From UBA5614 sp963667535 (GTDB taxonomy: Bacteria > Cloacimonadota > Cloacimonadia > Cloacimonadales > Cloacimonadaceae), in NCBI GenBank assembly GCA_963667535.2, contig CAXXDU010000002.1, forward strand, positions 372,001 through 436,000: DNA of 64,000 bases, given 5' to 3'. Of the stretch, positions 9,079 through 17,664 are shown piece by piece. A program made the translations under genes and the position numbers. The notes beneath the pieces were generated by a model that was not told where the DNA came from, made no database searches, and saw only the letters and a program-made list of their open reading frames with translations. Position 1 is the stretch's first letter, and the number at the start of each line of letters is the position of its first letter.

Positions 9079-9588
9079 ATGAAGCCTGAACAGTTTGAAG
9101 TGTTTCTAACCGATAATGAAAAGCGGATTCACAATTACCTGCTACGTTTTGTAGAGGTGGATGATGATGCCCAGGATTTGGTTCAGAATGTGTTTATTGC
9201 TTTCTATGACAAAATCCGTGATATCGATGAAAAGACCGCTGTTGCTTATCTTTACCGTATGGCACATAATATGGCCCTGAACTGGATTAAGCAACGTAAA
9301 CGTTTTATCCTGAAACCATTGGAAGACTTTCAAAACATACCTGATAAACCACATCATTCAGAAGAGCCAAAACATGAAATATTAAATAAAGCAATCCAGT
9401 CCTTACCGGTAAAGCTATCCACAGTTATACACATGCAGTATTATGAGGATTTGTCTTATAAAGAAATCAGTGGTAAGCTGAATATCAGCGTAAAAGCAGT
9501 GGAATCTCTTTTGGTGAGAGCAAAGAAACAACTCCGAAAAGATATTTTAAAGGAAAGCGGAGGAAAAGATGTACTTAGTAATAGTTAA
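9079..9588 (+). CDS. RNA polymerase ECF-type sigma-70 family factor
   Basis: 169-residue two-domain sigma factor. Region 2 spans about residues 10-75 ('DDDAQDLVQNVFIAFYDKIRD', 'AYLYRMAHNMALNWIKQRKR'). Region 4 covers ~105-160 ('LPVKLSTVIHMQYYEDLSYKEISGKLNISVKAVESLLVRAKKQLRK'), with the helix-turn-helix that reads the -35 element. Regions 1 and 3 are absent, as expected for ECF factors. It is followed by a zinc-finger anti-sigma-like gene and two Spy/CpxP-like genes, so it likely governs an envelope or metal stress response. SD TTGGAG precedes the ATG. Confidence 0.93.
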   Translation: MKPEQFEVFLTDNEKRIHNYLLRFVEVDDDAQDLVQNVFIAFYDKIRDIDEKTAVAYLYRMAHNMALNWIKQRKRFILKPLEDFQNIPDKPHHSEEPKHEILNKAIQSLPVKLSTVIHMQYYEDLSYKEISGKLNISVKAVESLLVRAKKQLRKDILKESGGKDVLSNS

Positions 9589-9626
9589 ACAAGCTCAGCA
9601 AACGCTGGGCAAAATAAGAGGTTAAA

Positions 9627-10085
9627 ATGACGTGCAGTAAATATCGCAAGCAACTGGTCCCCTGGTTGGACGGAGAGCTGAAGCCTGAAAGAGCCCGTGA
9701 GCTCAAGGCTTGGTTTGAGAGTTGTGATAAGGTACGTCATTGTACAGAATGCCGGAAACTTATAACCCAATATCAAGATATAAATGAAGCCTTCAAAAAA
9801 AACCTCCGATCTGAGTTTCCGGCTTTTTTACATCATAGAATCATGGACACTGTTAAAAACAGAAAATCATATTATCATAAGCAGGCTGTCCATAGACGTT
9901 GGCAGGCAATTCCGGCAGCTGTCGCCATCCTGCTAAGCTTTTACTTTGGCTCCTTAATCGGATTCCAAACCTTTAATACACAAACGACGACAACAACGGC
10001 TACCACTACTCAAAACTCTGAGCTTTCCAGTTTTGGAGATAATAGTCTGGTCAGTAACTTATACACGACAGGAGGTCAGGAATGA
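9627..10085 (+). CDS. Putative zinc-finger anti-sigma factor (membrane anchored)
   Basis: 152 residues: a cytoplasmic N-terminal ZAS-like region, one membrane segment ('AIPAAVAILLSFYFGSLIGF', ~91-110) and a short Thr-rich outer tail. The cysteines C3, C33, C39 and C42 plus H38 resemble the Zn site of anti-sigma factors. The usual HxxxCxxC has Lys in place of the first His (K35), so C33 or H38 may provide a ligand. Position directly after the sigma gene supports the role. It overlaps the following gene by 4 nt (ATGA). SD AAGAGG lies before the ATG. Confidence 0.75.
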   Translation: MTCSKYRKQLVPWLDGELKPERARELKAWFESCDKVRHCTECRKLITQYQDINEAFKKNLRSEFPAFLHHRIMDTVKNRKSYYHKQAVHRRWQAIPAAVAILLSFYFGSLIGFQTFNTQTTTTTATTTQNSELSSFGDNSLVSNLYTTGGQE

Positions 10086-10660
10086 ACAAACGCTGGCTCA
10101 TAATAGTACTTTTTATTTCTTTAGCTTTCAATCTGGCTATAATGCTAATGTTTTCCTACATGAATATTTACCATAGACCACCGTTTTGTCCTCCAGGAAT
10201 GAGACCGCATCCCGGACAAGAACAGGATAGAATGCATCAACCTATTGCCAATCAAAAGATACGTGAAATGATGGGTGAAGATAAAGCAGAAATGAAGAAA
10301 TTCAGAGATGACTTTGCACAAAAACGTGAAGCTTTTATGAAAACCCTATCCAAAGATACTCTCAATGTGAAAGAAGCTGAAGCTGCCATGGATGCTTCTC
10401 TGAAAGCTCATGAGGATTTGGAAAGACACTTGGGTCAAACCTTGATTAAAGTACGACAGAAGATTACAAGTAAAGAAGCTCAGACATTTTTTAAAGAACG
10501 CCTCGAACGAATGAATCATAACAAAGACAGATTCAGGCACAGACGTGATAGTTTACGTAATGAATTTAAACAGAATAAGGAGACAACACATGAAAAAAAT
10601 ACTTCTGGTTACAATGGTAATACTGGCTCTCAGCTTTGTACTTTTTGCCCAGAAAGCTGA
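10082..10660 (+). CDS. Membrane-anchored Spy/CpxP-like (metal-resistance type) periplasmic protein
   Basis: 192 residues with an uncleaved N-terminal helix ('WLIIVLFISLAFNLAIMLMFSYM'), followed by a His/Met/Pro-rich linker and a highly charged helical region (~55-165). It resembles periplasmic heavy-metal sensor/chaperone proteins of the CnrX/ZraP/Spy class, which act as four-helix dimers. It starts within the anti-sigma stop (ATGA) and its 3' end overlaps the next gene by 71 nt in another frame. The last ~25 residues, encoded in the overlap, look unlike the rest and may be an extension after loss of an earlier stop. Partner of the sigma/anti-sigma pair by context. Confidence 0.7.
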   Translation: MNKRWLIIVLFISLAFNLAIMLMFSYMNIYHRPPFCPPGMRPHPGQEQDRMHQPIANQKIREMMGEDKAEMKKFRDDFAQKREAFMKTLSKDTLNVKEAEAAMDASLKAHEDLERHLGQTLIKVRQKITSKEAQTFFKERLERMNHNKDRFRHRRDSLRNEFKQNKETTHEKNTSGYNGNTGSQLCTFCPES

Positions 10661-11141
10661 AAAATCAGGCATGGACAAAAACTGCCCGATGGGCAAAGAA
10701 CAGGGTGCTATGAAAGGACCCGGTGATGGTGAAATGGGCATGCAGAAAGACATGATGAAAGACCTAAACCTTACTAAAGAACAACAAAAGAAATTCGATA
10801 CGATGAAAGATGAGCACATGAAGTATATGAACACCAAACAAGCTGAGATGGAAAACCTGCAGATTGACAAACGGAATGCTATGCAGGCAGAACAATTTGA
10901 TAAAGCCAAACTGATAAACAAGAGCATCAGTGACCTTGAACTGGTTATTGCTAATGCTATGGTTGACCACAAAGCTGCTATGATGAAAGAACTCACTCCC
11001 GAACAAAAGGCAAAGCTACAGGAAATGATGCCAATGGGTAAAGGAATGGGAAAAGGCATGAAAGATTGTAAGGGTATGGGAAAAGACAAAGGCCAATGTA
11101 TGGATGATCATAAAGGTCCATGCACAGGCAATTGCAAATAA
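10590..11141 (+). CDS. Exported Met-rich Spy/CpxP-like protein
   Basis: 183 residues from the ATG at 10590, chosen because AAGGAG lies just upstream and a clear signal peptide follows ('MKKILLVTMVILALSFVLFAQ'); an in-frame GTG/ATG further upstream has neither. The mature protein is rich in Met, Lys and Asp, with the helical 'DLNLTKEQQKKFDTMKDEHMKYM' and 'KELTPEQKAKLQEMM' (LTxEQ-type Spy motifs). The tail is Cys/Met/Gly-rich ('GMGKGMKDCKGMG', 'CTGNCK'). Such proteins are periplasmic chaperones or metal binders induced by envelope stress. Last gene before a strong terminator. Confidence 0.8.
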   Translation: MKKILLVTMVILALSFVLFAQKAEKSGMDKNCPMGKEQGAMKGPGDGEMGMQKDMMKDLNLTKEQQKKFDTMKDEHMKYMNTKQAEMENLQIDKRNAMQAEQFDKAKLINKSISDLELVIANAMVDHKAAMMKELTPEQKAKLQEMMPMGKGMGKGMKDCKGMGKDKGQCMDDHKGPCTGNCK

Positions 11142-11173
11142 AAATACCTCCCCATACCTCGTAACATAAAAAG

Positions 11174-11198
11174 AGCCGCATTAAACCGCGGCTTTTTT
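11174..11198. terminator. Rho-independent terminator, probably bidirectional
   Basis: AGCCGC (11174-11179), 8-nt loop, GCGGCT (11188-11193), then TTTTTT. The reverse strand also has a T-run after the stem, so it can end both the sigma-factor operon and the converging speD-speE transcript. Confidence 0.88.
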
Positions 11199-11242
11199 AT
11201 TTATGTAAAGTAGTGTCAAACAGCTTCGGGTTCGTTAGGGCG

Positions 11243-12079
11243 TTACTGTAAGATATCTCTCACAAACTGAGGTAATGCAAAGCAACCTTTATGCAGCTCT
11301 TTTGTATAATATCTAAAATCAAAATCTTCATATCTGTCTCTATCTATTTCATACAGTGGGTGATGTCTTTTACTTGCCAGTTGGAATAACCAAAGTCCTG
11401 CCTGATATGTCTGAATGGCTGCTGTATATGGCATGACAATCGGGAATAGTGACTTCAAATCATGATTTGCCCTGGTGATGACAGGTTGTAAATCAGGAAT
11501 CCAGGGACTTTCGGATTGAATGGTCAGAATGCCATATTCTTTTAAGGCATTATAACAATCTGTATAAAATTCTTTATGAAACAGCCCTTCAGCCGGACCG
11601 ACCGGGTCTGTTGAATCTATCAGGATTACATCAAACTCATTCCTGCACTTTTTTAGAAAAGCAATCCCGTCCTCTATCCGTATTTCTGCTTTAGGATGAG
11701 CAAATGCTGTTGCTAAGGCAGGAAAATACTGCTTTGAAGCATTGACCACCATATCGTCAATTTCAACCAATACGGCCTTCTCTATCCCGGGATGGTGTAG
11801 CACCTGTTTGAGTGTACCACCATCTCCCCCGCCGATAATCAAAACCCGCTTGGGATCGGGATGTGTAAACATGGCAGGATGAGTCAGCATTTCATGATAG
11901 ACAAATTCGTCTTTTTCAGTCACCATAATAATACCATCTAACAGCATGACCACTCCAAAATCATGGGTACTTACGATATCCAGTATCTGATATTGGCTTT
12001 TTTCCTGATAAATATTCTTTTCCACCTGGAAGGTCAGGCCACGGGTGGGTGTATGTCTTTCTGTAAACCAGTAGGACAT
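11243..12079 (-). CDS. speE: Spermidine synthase (polyamine aminopropyltransferase)
   Basis: Transfers the aminopropyl group of decarboxylated S-adenosylmethionine to putrescine. 278 residues with family landmarks in order: 'FTERHTPTRGLTFQVEKNIYQEKSQYQ', 'LLDGIIMVTEKDEFVYHEMLTH', the nucleotide-binding 'VLIIGGGDGGTLKQVLHH' (~80-97), 'LVEIDDMVV', and the catalytic-loop 'DVILIDSTDPVGPAEGLF' (~155-172). Its ATG overlaps the speD stop (TGATG), so the two are translationally coupled. No agmatinase or arginine decarboxylase gene is in the window to make putrescine. Confidence 0.97.
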   Translation of the reverse strand: MSYWFTERHTPTRGLTFQVEKNIYQEKSQYQILDIVSTHDFGVVMLLDGIIMVTEKDEFVYHEMLTHPAMFTHPDPKRVLIIGGGDGGTLKQVLHHPGIEKAVLVEIDDMVVNASKQYFPALATAFAHPKAEIRIEDGIAFLKKCRNEFDVILIDSTDPVGPAEGLFHKEFYTDCYNALKEYGILTIQSESPWIPDLQPVITRANHDLKSLFPIVMPYTAAIQTYQAGLWLFQLASKRHHPLYEIDRDRYEDFDFRYYTKELHKGCFALPQFVRDILQ

Positions 12080-12480
12080 CAGGCTACCTCAGACTGGGTT
12101 TCAGGTTTGAATAAAAGCTTTGCTCCACCTGTATCAAATAGCCCCCGCTTCAGTTCCATATGACTGACATGTGTGCTTCCCAGCTTTGCTTTGAGAAAAT
12201 CAAACAGAACCCAGGGCTCGATTGTTTCTCCGCATGTGAAGATGTCCACGGCGGCATAGTTATGTTCTGGCCAGGTATGAATGGCTACATGGGATTCAGC
12301 AATTACCACCACTCCGCTGACACCAAAGGGTGAAAAAGAATGAAATGTATATGTAACAACGGTTGCCTTGCCTATGATACAGGCATCAACCATGGCTTTT
12401 TCGATATATTTCTCGTCTTTAAGATTTTCGCTATTGCAGCCATAGAATTCGGCTAAGATTTGTCTGCCCAAAGCTTGCAT
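12079..12480 (-). CDS. speD: S-adenosylmethionine decarboxylase proenzyme, prokaryotic class 1B
   Basis: 133-residue pyruvoyl enzyme that supplies decarboxylated SAM to SpeE. The self-cleavage site Glu-Ser is visible in 'AESHVAIHTWPEHNYAAVDIFTCG'. Ser63, His68 and Cys83 fall at the same numbers as the pyruvoyl precursor and catalytic residues known for the Thermotoga maritima enzyme. Length is normal for class 1B. First gene of the speD-speE pair, with the speE ATG embedded in its stop codon. Its promoter should lie in 12481-12640. Confidence 0.97.
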   Translation of the reverse strand: MQALGRQILAEFYGCNSENLKDEKYIEKAMVDACIIGKATVVTYTFHSFSPFGVSGVVVIAESHVAIHTWPEHNYAAVDIFTCGETIEPWVLFDFLKAKLGSTHVSHMELKRGLFDTGGAKLLFKPETQSEVA

Positions 12481-13014
12481 GAGTTACCTCGCTTTTTTTG
12501 TAATAAAGAGTTGGAAAAACTTCAGGCTGCTGATATAGAAGATATTTCTTCCTCAACAGGATGAATAAAAAGCTGTCACTTGCGTGACTAAAACGCCAAA
12601 AGGCAATATATTTAAAGTGATAACAAAATTGGTTAATTGAGGGTTCGAGGTGTCAATGTGGCGGAGAACGCAGATAGTTCTACCAAAACCTCCTCATCGT
12701 CAATAGTAATCGGGTGTGATTTCCAGAGCTCTACATACAGAGCTTCTTTCTGGCAATGCACTTTGCTAAATCCGAATACTTTCAAAGTCACCTCTTTTAT
12801 TGTGATATGTAACAAGAATTTCCAGCCTGATATGGTGTCAAGCACAAACGGATTATCTTTAACCACGAAACACACCCAAAAAGTCTATAAATAGAATTAA
12901 GTTGACATTTTAATACTGTTCTTTGATAAGAATTTTGATTAATTAAGGGATTTATATCTATGATTTTTCGTTTGTTTGGTGTATTTAGTGGTAAAAAAGT
13001 TAAAAGAGGTTTGG
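12481..13014. other. Gene-free intergenic region between speD and asnB
   Basis: About 530 nt. Small ORFs exist on both strands (around 12633-12894) but none has an SD, a recognisable family or convincing codon use. Near the end are near-complementary phrases around 12862-12885 and 12969-12999 (ACACACCCAAAAAG against GGTGTATTTAGTGG). I see no firm promoter; a TTGACA at 12902 lacks a good -10. Confidence 0.6.
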
Positions 13015-14982
13015 ATGTGTGGCATAGCTGGCATATATAGCCTGAATGGTAATCCCATAGATCAGAAGCTGTTGTTAAACATGACAGATATGATCAGGCA
13101 TCGTGGTCCTGATGATGAAGGCTATGTCCTGATTAGTGCCAAAGATAGCAAAGAAGTCTATGCAAGCGGTAACGATACAATTCCAGAGCTAAAAGGCACA
13201 TTACCTCAACTACCCGTTGAATACAAAGCAGATTTGGCTTTTGGCTTCAGACGGCTGTCCATTATCGACCTCTCCCCCAAAGGACATCAGCCTATGTCCG
13301 ATATCGATGGTAGCTGCCATATTGTCTTTAACGGCGAGATATATAACTATCTGGAATTACGGACTGAACTGGAAAGCCTCGGGCATAACTTCGCCACTCA
13401 TACCGATACAGAAGTTATCATCGAATCATATAAGCAATGGGGAACTAATTGCCTGACCCGCTTCATAGGTATGTGGAGTTTCGCCCTCTATGATATGAAA
13501 GCCAAAGCCCTGTTCTGTGCACGCGACCGCTATGGGATTAAACCATTTTACTACACAATGGATAAAGATGATTTCTGTTTCAGTTCAGAGCTCAAGCAAT
13601 TAATTCCCTGTTTAAACAGTAAAGACCTCAATCTGCCAATGCTGTGGCGCAGTATGAAAATCAATGCCCTACTGGCTTATGGTGAAGAAACCTTCTTTCA
13701 GCAGATTAAAGCTCTCAAACCTGGACATTGTGCCATTCTAAAGAATGGGATACTATCTGTGCAATGTTATGATGAATGGGATATCTCTGCTTTTGAACAA
13801 AGCAAGCTGAGTTTTCCTGATGCTGTGGATGAGTATAGACGTATCTTTCTGGATAGCGTTAAACTCCAGATGCGCAGTGATGTGGAAGTGGGCAGTTGTC
13901 TTTCCGGAGGCATGGATTCCAGCGCTATAGTCTGCACAGCAGCGAGTTTGACAGATAAACCCTTCCAGACCTTTTCCTCGTATTATGCGGAGGATAAGAC
14001 TTTGGATGAGAGGCAGTGGATTAAGCTGGTGGCAGAGCAGACTAAGGCTGTTTCACATCTCGTCTCCCCCACTTTTGACAAAACAATTCAGTGGTTTGAG
14101 CAAGCTACCTGGCATAATGACTTGCCGGTGGGAGCAGGCTTTGTTTCACAATATGCAGTGATGCAGCTTGCCCGAGAGAAGGGTGTGAAAGTTCTGCTGG
14201 ACGGACAGGGTAGCGATGAACTGACTGCCGGCTATAATCATTCCTTTTATCGTTTCTTTGCCGATCAGCTCAGGCAAGGCAAACTGATGCAGATGGATAA
14301 GTTGATGCATCAGTACTTCAAAGGCAAGCCTGTCGGCGTTATCCTGAAAAGTGTCCCCAAGATATTCATGTCTGCCTTTTTATCTGAAAACCAACTCTAT
14401 AACATTGAATTCAATCATTACAGATTTGACCCCTTTAATACTGATTTCCAAGCCAAAGCTTCTGCCCAATTGCACTCTAAACAAGACCTGCTGAGTGAAA
14501 TCAAAGACCTGCCCACATCACGTCTAAGTAATTTCCTCTATAATATGATGCACAGTACCAGCATCCAGACCCTGCTGCATTATGAAGACCGCATGGCAAT
14601 GGCGCATGGTGTGGAAAGCAGAGTTCCTTTCCTTGACCACAGACTGGTTGAGTTTGCCTTTTCTTTACCATCTTCTTACAAAATCAACCCACCTCACGGC
14701 AAATATGTACACCGTGAAGCCATGAAAGACATCATTCCTGCTGCTATCTATAACCGCAAAGACAAGGCTATCTTCTCCACCCCGTTCTATTCAAGCTGGC
14801 TCAAAGACAAGCTTTCACCTTATGTAACAGAGATATTTCATTCTGCAGAATTCAGACAACGCGGTATCTATAACCTGCCCTTGATTGAACAGAAGTGGTC
14901 TGCTTTTAAATCTGACAGCAAAGCCGATGGTGAAATGCTCTTCAATGTCCTTGCTTTGGAGACATGGTTCCGAACATTTTAA
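13015..14982 (+). CDS. asnB: Asparagine synthase (glutamine-hydrolysing)
   Basis: Converts aspartate to asparagine using glutamine and ATP. The start is placed at the ATG at 13015 because processed class II glutaminases begin Met-Cys and here 'MCGIAGIYS' gives Cys2 as nucleophile; GAGGTTTGG precedes it. The 655-residue product has the N-terminal glutaminase domain ('RHRGPDDEG', 'FGFRRLSIID', 'FNGEIYNYLELR'). The synthetase domain follows, with the PP-loop 'SCLSGGMDSSAIV' (~297-309), 'LDGQGSDELTAGYNH' and 'HYEDRMAMAHGVESRVPFLDHRLVEFA'. Length is typical of AsnB. It stands alone, with the surface-protein block following. Confidence 0.97.
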   Translation: MCGIAGIYSLNGNPIDQKLLLNMTDMIRHRGPDDEGYVLISAKDSKEVYASGNDTIPELKGTLPQLPVEYKADLAFGFRRLSIIDLSPKGHQPMSDIDGSCHIVFNGEIYNYLELRTELESLGHNFATHTDTEVIIESYKQWGTNCLTRFIGMWSFALYDMKAKALFCARDRYGIKPFYYTMDKDDFCFSSELKQLIPCLNSKDLNLPMLWRSMKINALLAYGEETFFQQIKALKPGHCAILKNGILSVQCYDEWDISAFEQSKLSFPDAVDEYRRIFLDSVKLQMRSDVEVGSCLSGGMDSSAIVCTAASLTDKPFQTFSSYYAEDKTLDERQWIKLVAEQTKAVSHLVSPTFDKTIQWFEQATWHNDLPVGAGFVSQYAVMQLAREKGVKVLLDGQGSDELTAGYNHSFYRFFADQLRQGKLMQMDKLMHQYFKGKPVGVILKSVPKIFMSAFLSENQLYNIEFNHYRFDPFNTDFQAKASAQLHSKQDLLSEIKDLPTSRLSNFLYNMMHSTSIQTLLHYEDRMAMAHGVESRVPFLDHRLVEFAFSLPSSYKINPPHGKYVHREAMKDIIPAAIYNRKDKAIFSTPFYSSWLKDKLSPYVTEIFHSAEFRQRGIYNLPLIEQKWSAFKSDSKADGEMLFNVLALETWFRTF

Positions 14983-15054
14983 CCAACGATATAGTTAATT
15001 CTTGACAATTATACATTAATCCTGCATTAAGTAAAATAACTCTATGGAGGATAT

Positions 15055-16302
15055 ATGAAAAGCAGGATTATGTTCAAACTAATACTGATTATTATTTTCT
15101 GTTTGTCCTTAAATACTCTGATATCTATCGATCCAAATTACACCCGGCCATCTCAAAAGAGGATTGAAAGCACAGCCAACTACAGGACAACCTATTTCCC
15201 CTTCAACCGCATTTCAACAATTACAGAATATGGTTATTCGCCTTTAGCTCCCTGTATGATTGAATCAATTACATCAACTACCTGGAGCACAAACACAAGC
15301 GAAACAATTACTGAGTCTTATCTCAATTCATCTGTTCACACTATTGGTGGTTTGACAACAACTGAGTACAATGAATACAGGATGCCGGATGAGAGCTTGT
15401 ACGCCTATTACAAGTTTGTTGAAAACCAGAACAATGATCTGGTTGAGATTGAAATCACTCATCCCAATCTTGAGGATTCGTTTCATGTTTACTATCACTA
15501 TTATGCTACCGGTAAACCTGACAGCATATATTATAGAAATTCAGCCACAGCTACTTACTATTATAAAATGCAATATGATGAGCAAGACCGTTTGTGCAGC
15601 TCTATCCAATATATTCTGGATTATAACGAGTGGTATCCTTTTCGCAGATATTCCCAGAATTATGGACAGAATCCATTCCGTTATTCAGCACCACTTGATT
15701 TTAATAACTTCAGGTTTTACAGTCTTGTGTTAGGTGGTTTTGAGGATTCGAGTCCAATTATCGATAAGTACTATGCTCCTGAAACGATTACCTTTGAGAG
15801 TTGGGACTCAGAATGGAATGAATGGTATCCTATTAATTCCACCTATTACGGTGTTGAAATAGAGGGTAATACCGTTGCAGTAGTAAATGGTAATGCGAAT
15901 AATTACGTAGGAAATTTCTATTTTGATGAGAACGGTACATATACTGGTAAGTTTGTCTATTACACTTATTCATCTGACGTGTTCTTTTCCGTGAACTGGT
16001 CAAACCCGGTAGCAAGTGTAGACCCTGCAGCCATAACTCCTGCAGCAATATCAATCTCTGCCTACCCCAATCCCTTCAAAACCAATCTGAATATCAAATT
16101 TAACAGTAAAGCCATTACTCCTGCCGATATCTCCATCTACAACATCAAAGGACAGTTAATCCGTTCTTGGAAAATGGTAAAATCTAATGAACTTACCTGG
16201 GATGGCAAAGACAATGCCCATCAGCCTGTCTCCGGCGGAGTCTATCTGATTAAAGCCAGGCAGGGAAGCATAACAGCTAACAGTAAGATAATCAAACTAT
16301 AA
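15055..16302 (+). CDS. Secreted protein of a tandem paralogous family, T9SS-type sorting domain (copy 1)
   Basis: 415 residues; GGAGG lies before the ATG, and a hydrophobic signal peptide spans residues 6-24. A Tyr/Ser/Thr/Asn-rich body of beta-sheet character includes 'SRPxxKRI'-like and 'KPDSIYYRNSATATYYYKMQYDEQDR' segments also found in the copies at 18383, 19680 and 20981. The body resembles the YD/RHS-like repeat style of surface proteins. The C-terminal sorting module starts at 'SAYPNPFKTNLNI' and continues 'ISIYNIKGQLIRSWK', 'LTWDGKDNAHQPVSGGVYLIKA'. Probably surface attached. Function unknown. Confidence 0.85.
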   Translation: MKSRIMFKLILIIIFCLSLNTLISIDPNYTRPSQKRIESTANYRTTYFPFNRISTITEYGYSPLAPCMIESITSTTWSTNTSETITESYLNSSVHTIGGLTTTEYNEYRMPDESLYAYYKFVENQNNDLVEIEITHPNLEDSFHVYYHYYATGKPDSIYYRNSATATYYYKMQYDEQDRLCSSIQYILDYNEWYPFRRYSQNYGQNPFRYSAPLDFNNFRFYSLVLGGFEDSSPIIDKYYAPETITFESWDSEWNEWYPINSTYYGVEIEGNTVAVVNGNANNYVGNFYFDENGTYTGKFVYYTYSSDVFFSVNWSNPVASVDPAAITPAAISISAYPNPFKTNLNIKFNSKAITPADISIYNIKGQLIRSWKMVKSNELTWDGKDNAHQPVSGGVYLIKARQGSITANSKIIKL

Positions 16303-16331
16303 TTGCTTAGCAAATATTTATGAGGTATTTA

Positions 16332-16919
16332 ATGAAAACCCAATTTGTGCTCGTTTCCTTAGTCCTTTTTTCTGTCATGTGTTTCGGAACCAAAGTTCAG
16401 TTTGGCGCCGGATACAATTGTAACGGCAATCACAATATCAAAGAAACTCTTGATGGCTTCACCTCCACTAATAACTATGAACTATCAAATGTGATTTCAC
16501 CCTATATTGAGTTAATGCGGGAAGGCAACAATACCCTCTATGGATTTGGTGTGGAATACCAGCCTTTAGCCAAGGTCAATTTCCAGAACTATGGGGATAA
16601 AGGCAAAGTAGGCTATCTGCCATTCTATGGAGTCTTTCGTTATCAGTTACCCATTGGGGGTTATTACAATCCGGAATTCATTGCTCAACTCGGTTACAAT
16701 TTTATCAACGCTGATAAGGACTATGCAGACGATGCACGTCTATATGGCGGACTCTATTTTGGCATTGGAGCCGGCTTGGTTTTTGATTGTTTCACAACTC
16801 AGATTTTATACAAGTCAAATTACGGAAGCATGAGACAGAATCATTATTACGATAGCACAGAGCGTAAAACCAAAATCAACGATACCCAGATTAACATTGC
16901 AATTGGTTTCAGATTATAG
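16332..16919 (+). CDS. Small outer-membrane beta-barrel-like protein (paralog 1)
   Basis: 195 residues. The start is placed at 16332 because GAGG sits six bases upstream; the ORF also opens at 16320. The signal peptide 'MKTQFVLVSLVLFSVMCFG' is followed by alternating aromatic/Gly strands: 'VQFGAGYNCNGNHNIK', 'LYGFGVEYQPLAKVNF', 'AQLGYNFINADKDY', 'GGLYFGIGAGLVFD'. The last strand is 'DTQINIAIGFRL', a C-terminal beta-signal. The pattern fits an 8-stranded OmpA/OmpX-like barrel. First of three adjacent paralogs. No ligand or role can be inferred. Confidence 0.8.
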   Translation: MKTQFVLVSLVLFSVMCFGTKVQFGAGYNCNGNHNIKETLDGFTSTNNYELSNVISPYIELMREGNNTLYGFGVEYQPLAKVNFQNYGDKGKVGYLPFYGVFRYQLPIGGYYNPEFIAQLGYNFINADKDYADDARLYGGLYFGIGAGLVFDCFTTQILYKSNYGSMRQNHYYDSTERKTKINDTQINIAIGFRL

Positions 16920-16974
16920 TTACACACTCAAATATGATTACTGATACGCGACAAACATCTTATTGGAGGCAATA

Positions 16975-17547
16975 ATGAAGACATTCATGTTAATTACACT
17001 GTTTTTAGTTATCACATCTCTTTGCTTCAGCGCTGTAGTTCAGATTGGCACCGGATTTGATATCCTGGGTAATCACAAGGTTAAAGCATCCTATCAGAAC
17101 TATTCAAACACATTTAATTACGATGTTTCCATAGGCATGTCTCCCTATCTTGAAATTCTGGCAGAAAGCCATAGCCTGCTATATGGTGGCGGCATTGAAT
17201 ATCAGGTACATCGTAGTGTGGATTTCAGCAGTTCAACCGGAAAAATGGGGTTTACTCCTCTTTACGGAGTTATTCGTTTTAAAATGCAAATGCAGAATTT
17301 GAAACCTGAACTAATTGGCCAACTCGGCTATAACTTCTTTACAGCAGATGACGATTATCAAGGTAGTGCAGATCTTTCCGGCGGACTATATTATGGCTTT
17401 GGACTGGGACTTCCCTTTGATAAGCTTATTATCCAGATCATGTATAAAGCAAATTCTGGTCAAATCAAGCAGATTTGAGACGGAGATGAAGTAAAAGGCG
17501 ATATTATTAATACCCAAATTAACGTTTCTGCCGGTATCAGGTTATAG
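16975..17547 (+). pseudogene. Outer-membrane barrel paralog 2, interrupted by an in-frame TGA
   Basis: From the ATG at 16975 (SD GGAGG) the protein matches its neighbours through 'YYGFGLGLPFDKLIIQIMYKANSGQIKQI' and then meets TGA at 17476-17478. Reading on in the same frame gives 22 more codons ending 'DIINTQINVSAGIRL' and TAG at 17545-17547, exactly the final strand present in the copies at 16332 and 17665. A single nonsense change therefore removes the terminal beta-strand and its sorting signal. Other genes here use TGA as stop, so recoding is unlikely. The signal peptide and the rest are intact, so decay is recent, or a truncated 167-residue product or low-level readthrough is made. Confidence 0.85.
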
Positions 17548-17664
17548 CTTGCAAAGCTATATCCCCTTCATGAAAGATACAAAGTAGTTCACACCTATAG
17601 AATATATAACTGGTAACATTGTCAAAGTGACTTACTTTATAAGCATATACAAATGGAGGTCTTA

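Noticed and set aside
12640..12660. GGGTTCGAGG resembling a tRNA T-arm
   Set aside because: No acceptor stem, anticodon arm or CCA-like partner around it.
12633..12894. Overlapping ORFs of about 80 codons on both strands between speD and asnB
   Set aside because: No SD, no recognisable motif and frames open on both strands alike; treated as non-coding.
15002..15030. TTGACA upstream of the first tandem secreted paralog
   Set aside because: No -10 hexamer better than CATTAA at proper spacing.
17476..17478. Alternative genetic code (TGA as an amino acid)
   Set aside because: TGA ends many intact genes here (speD, def, hsdM, the anti-sigma gene), so a single nonsense change is the simpler reading.
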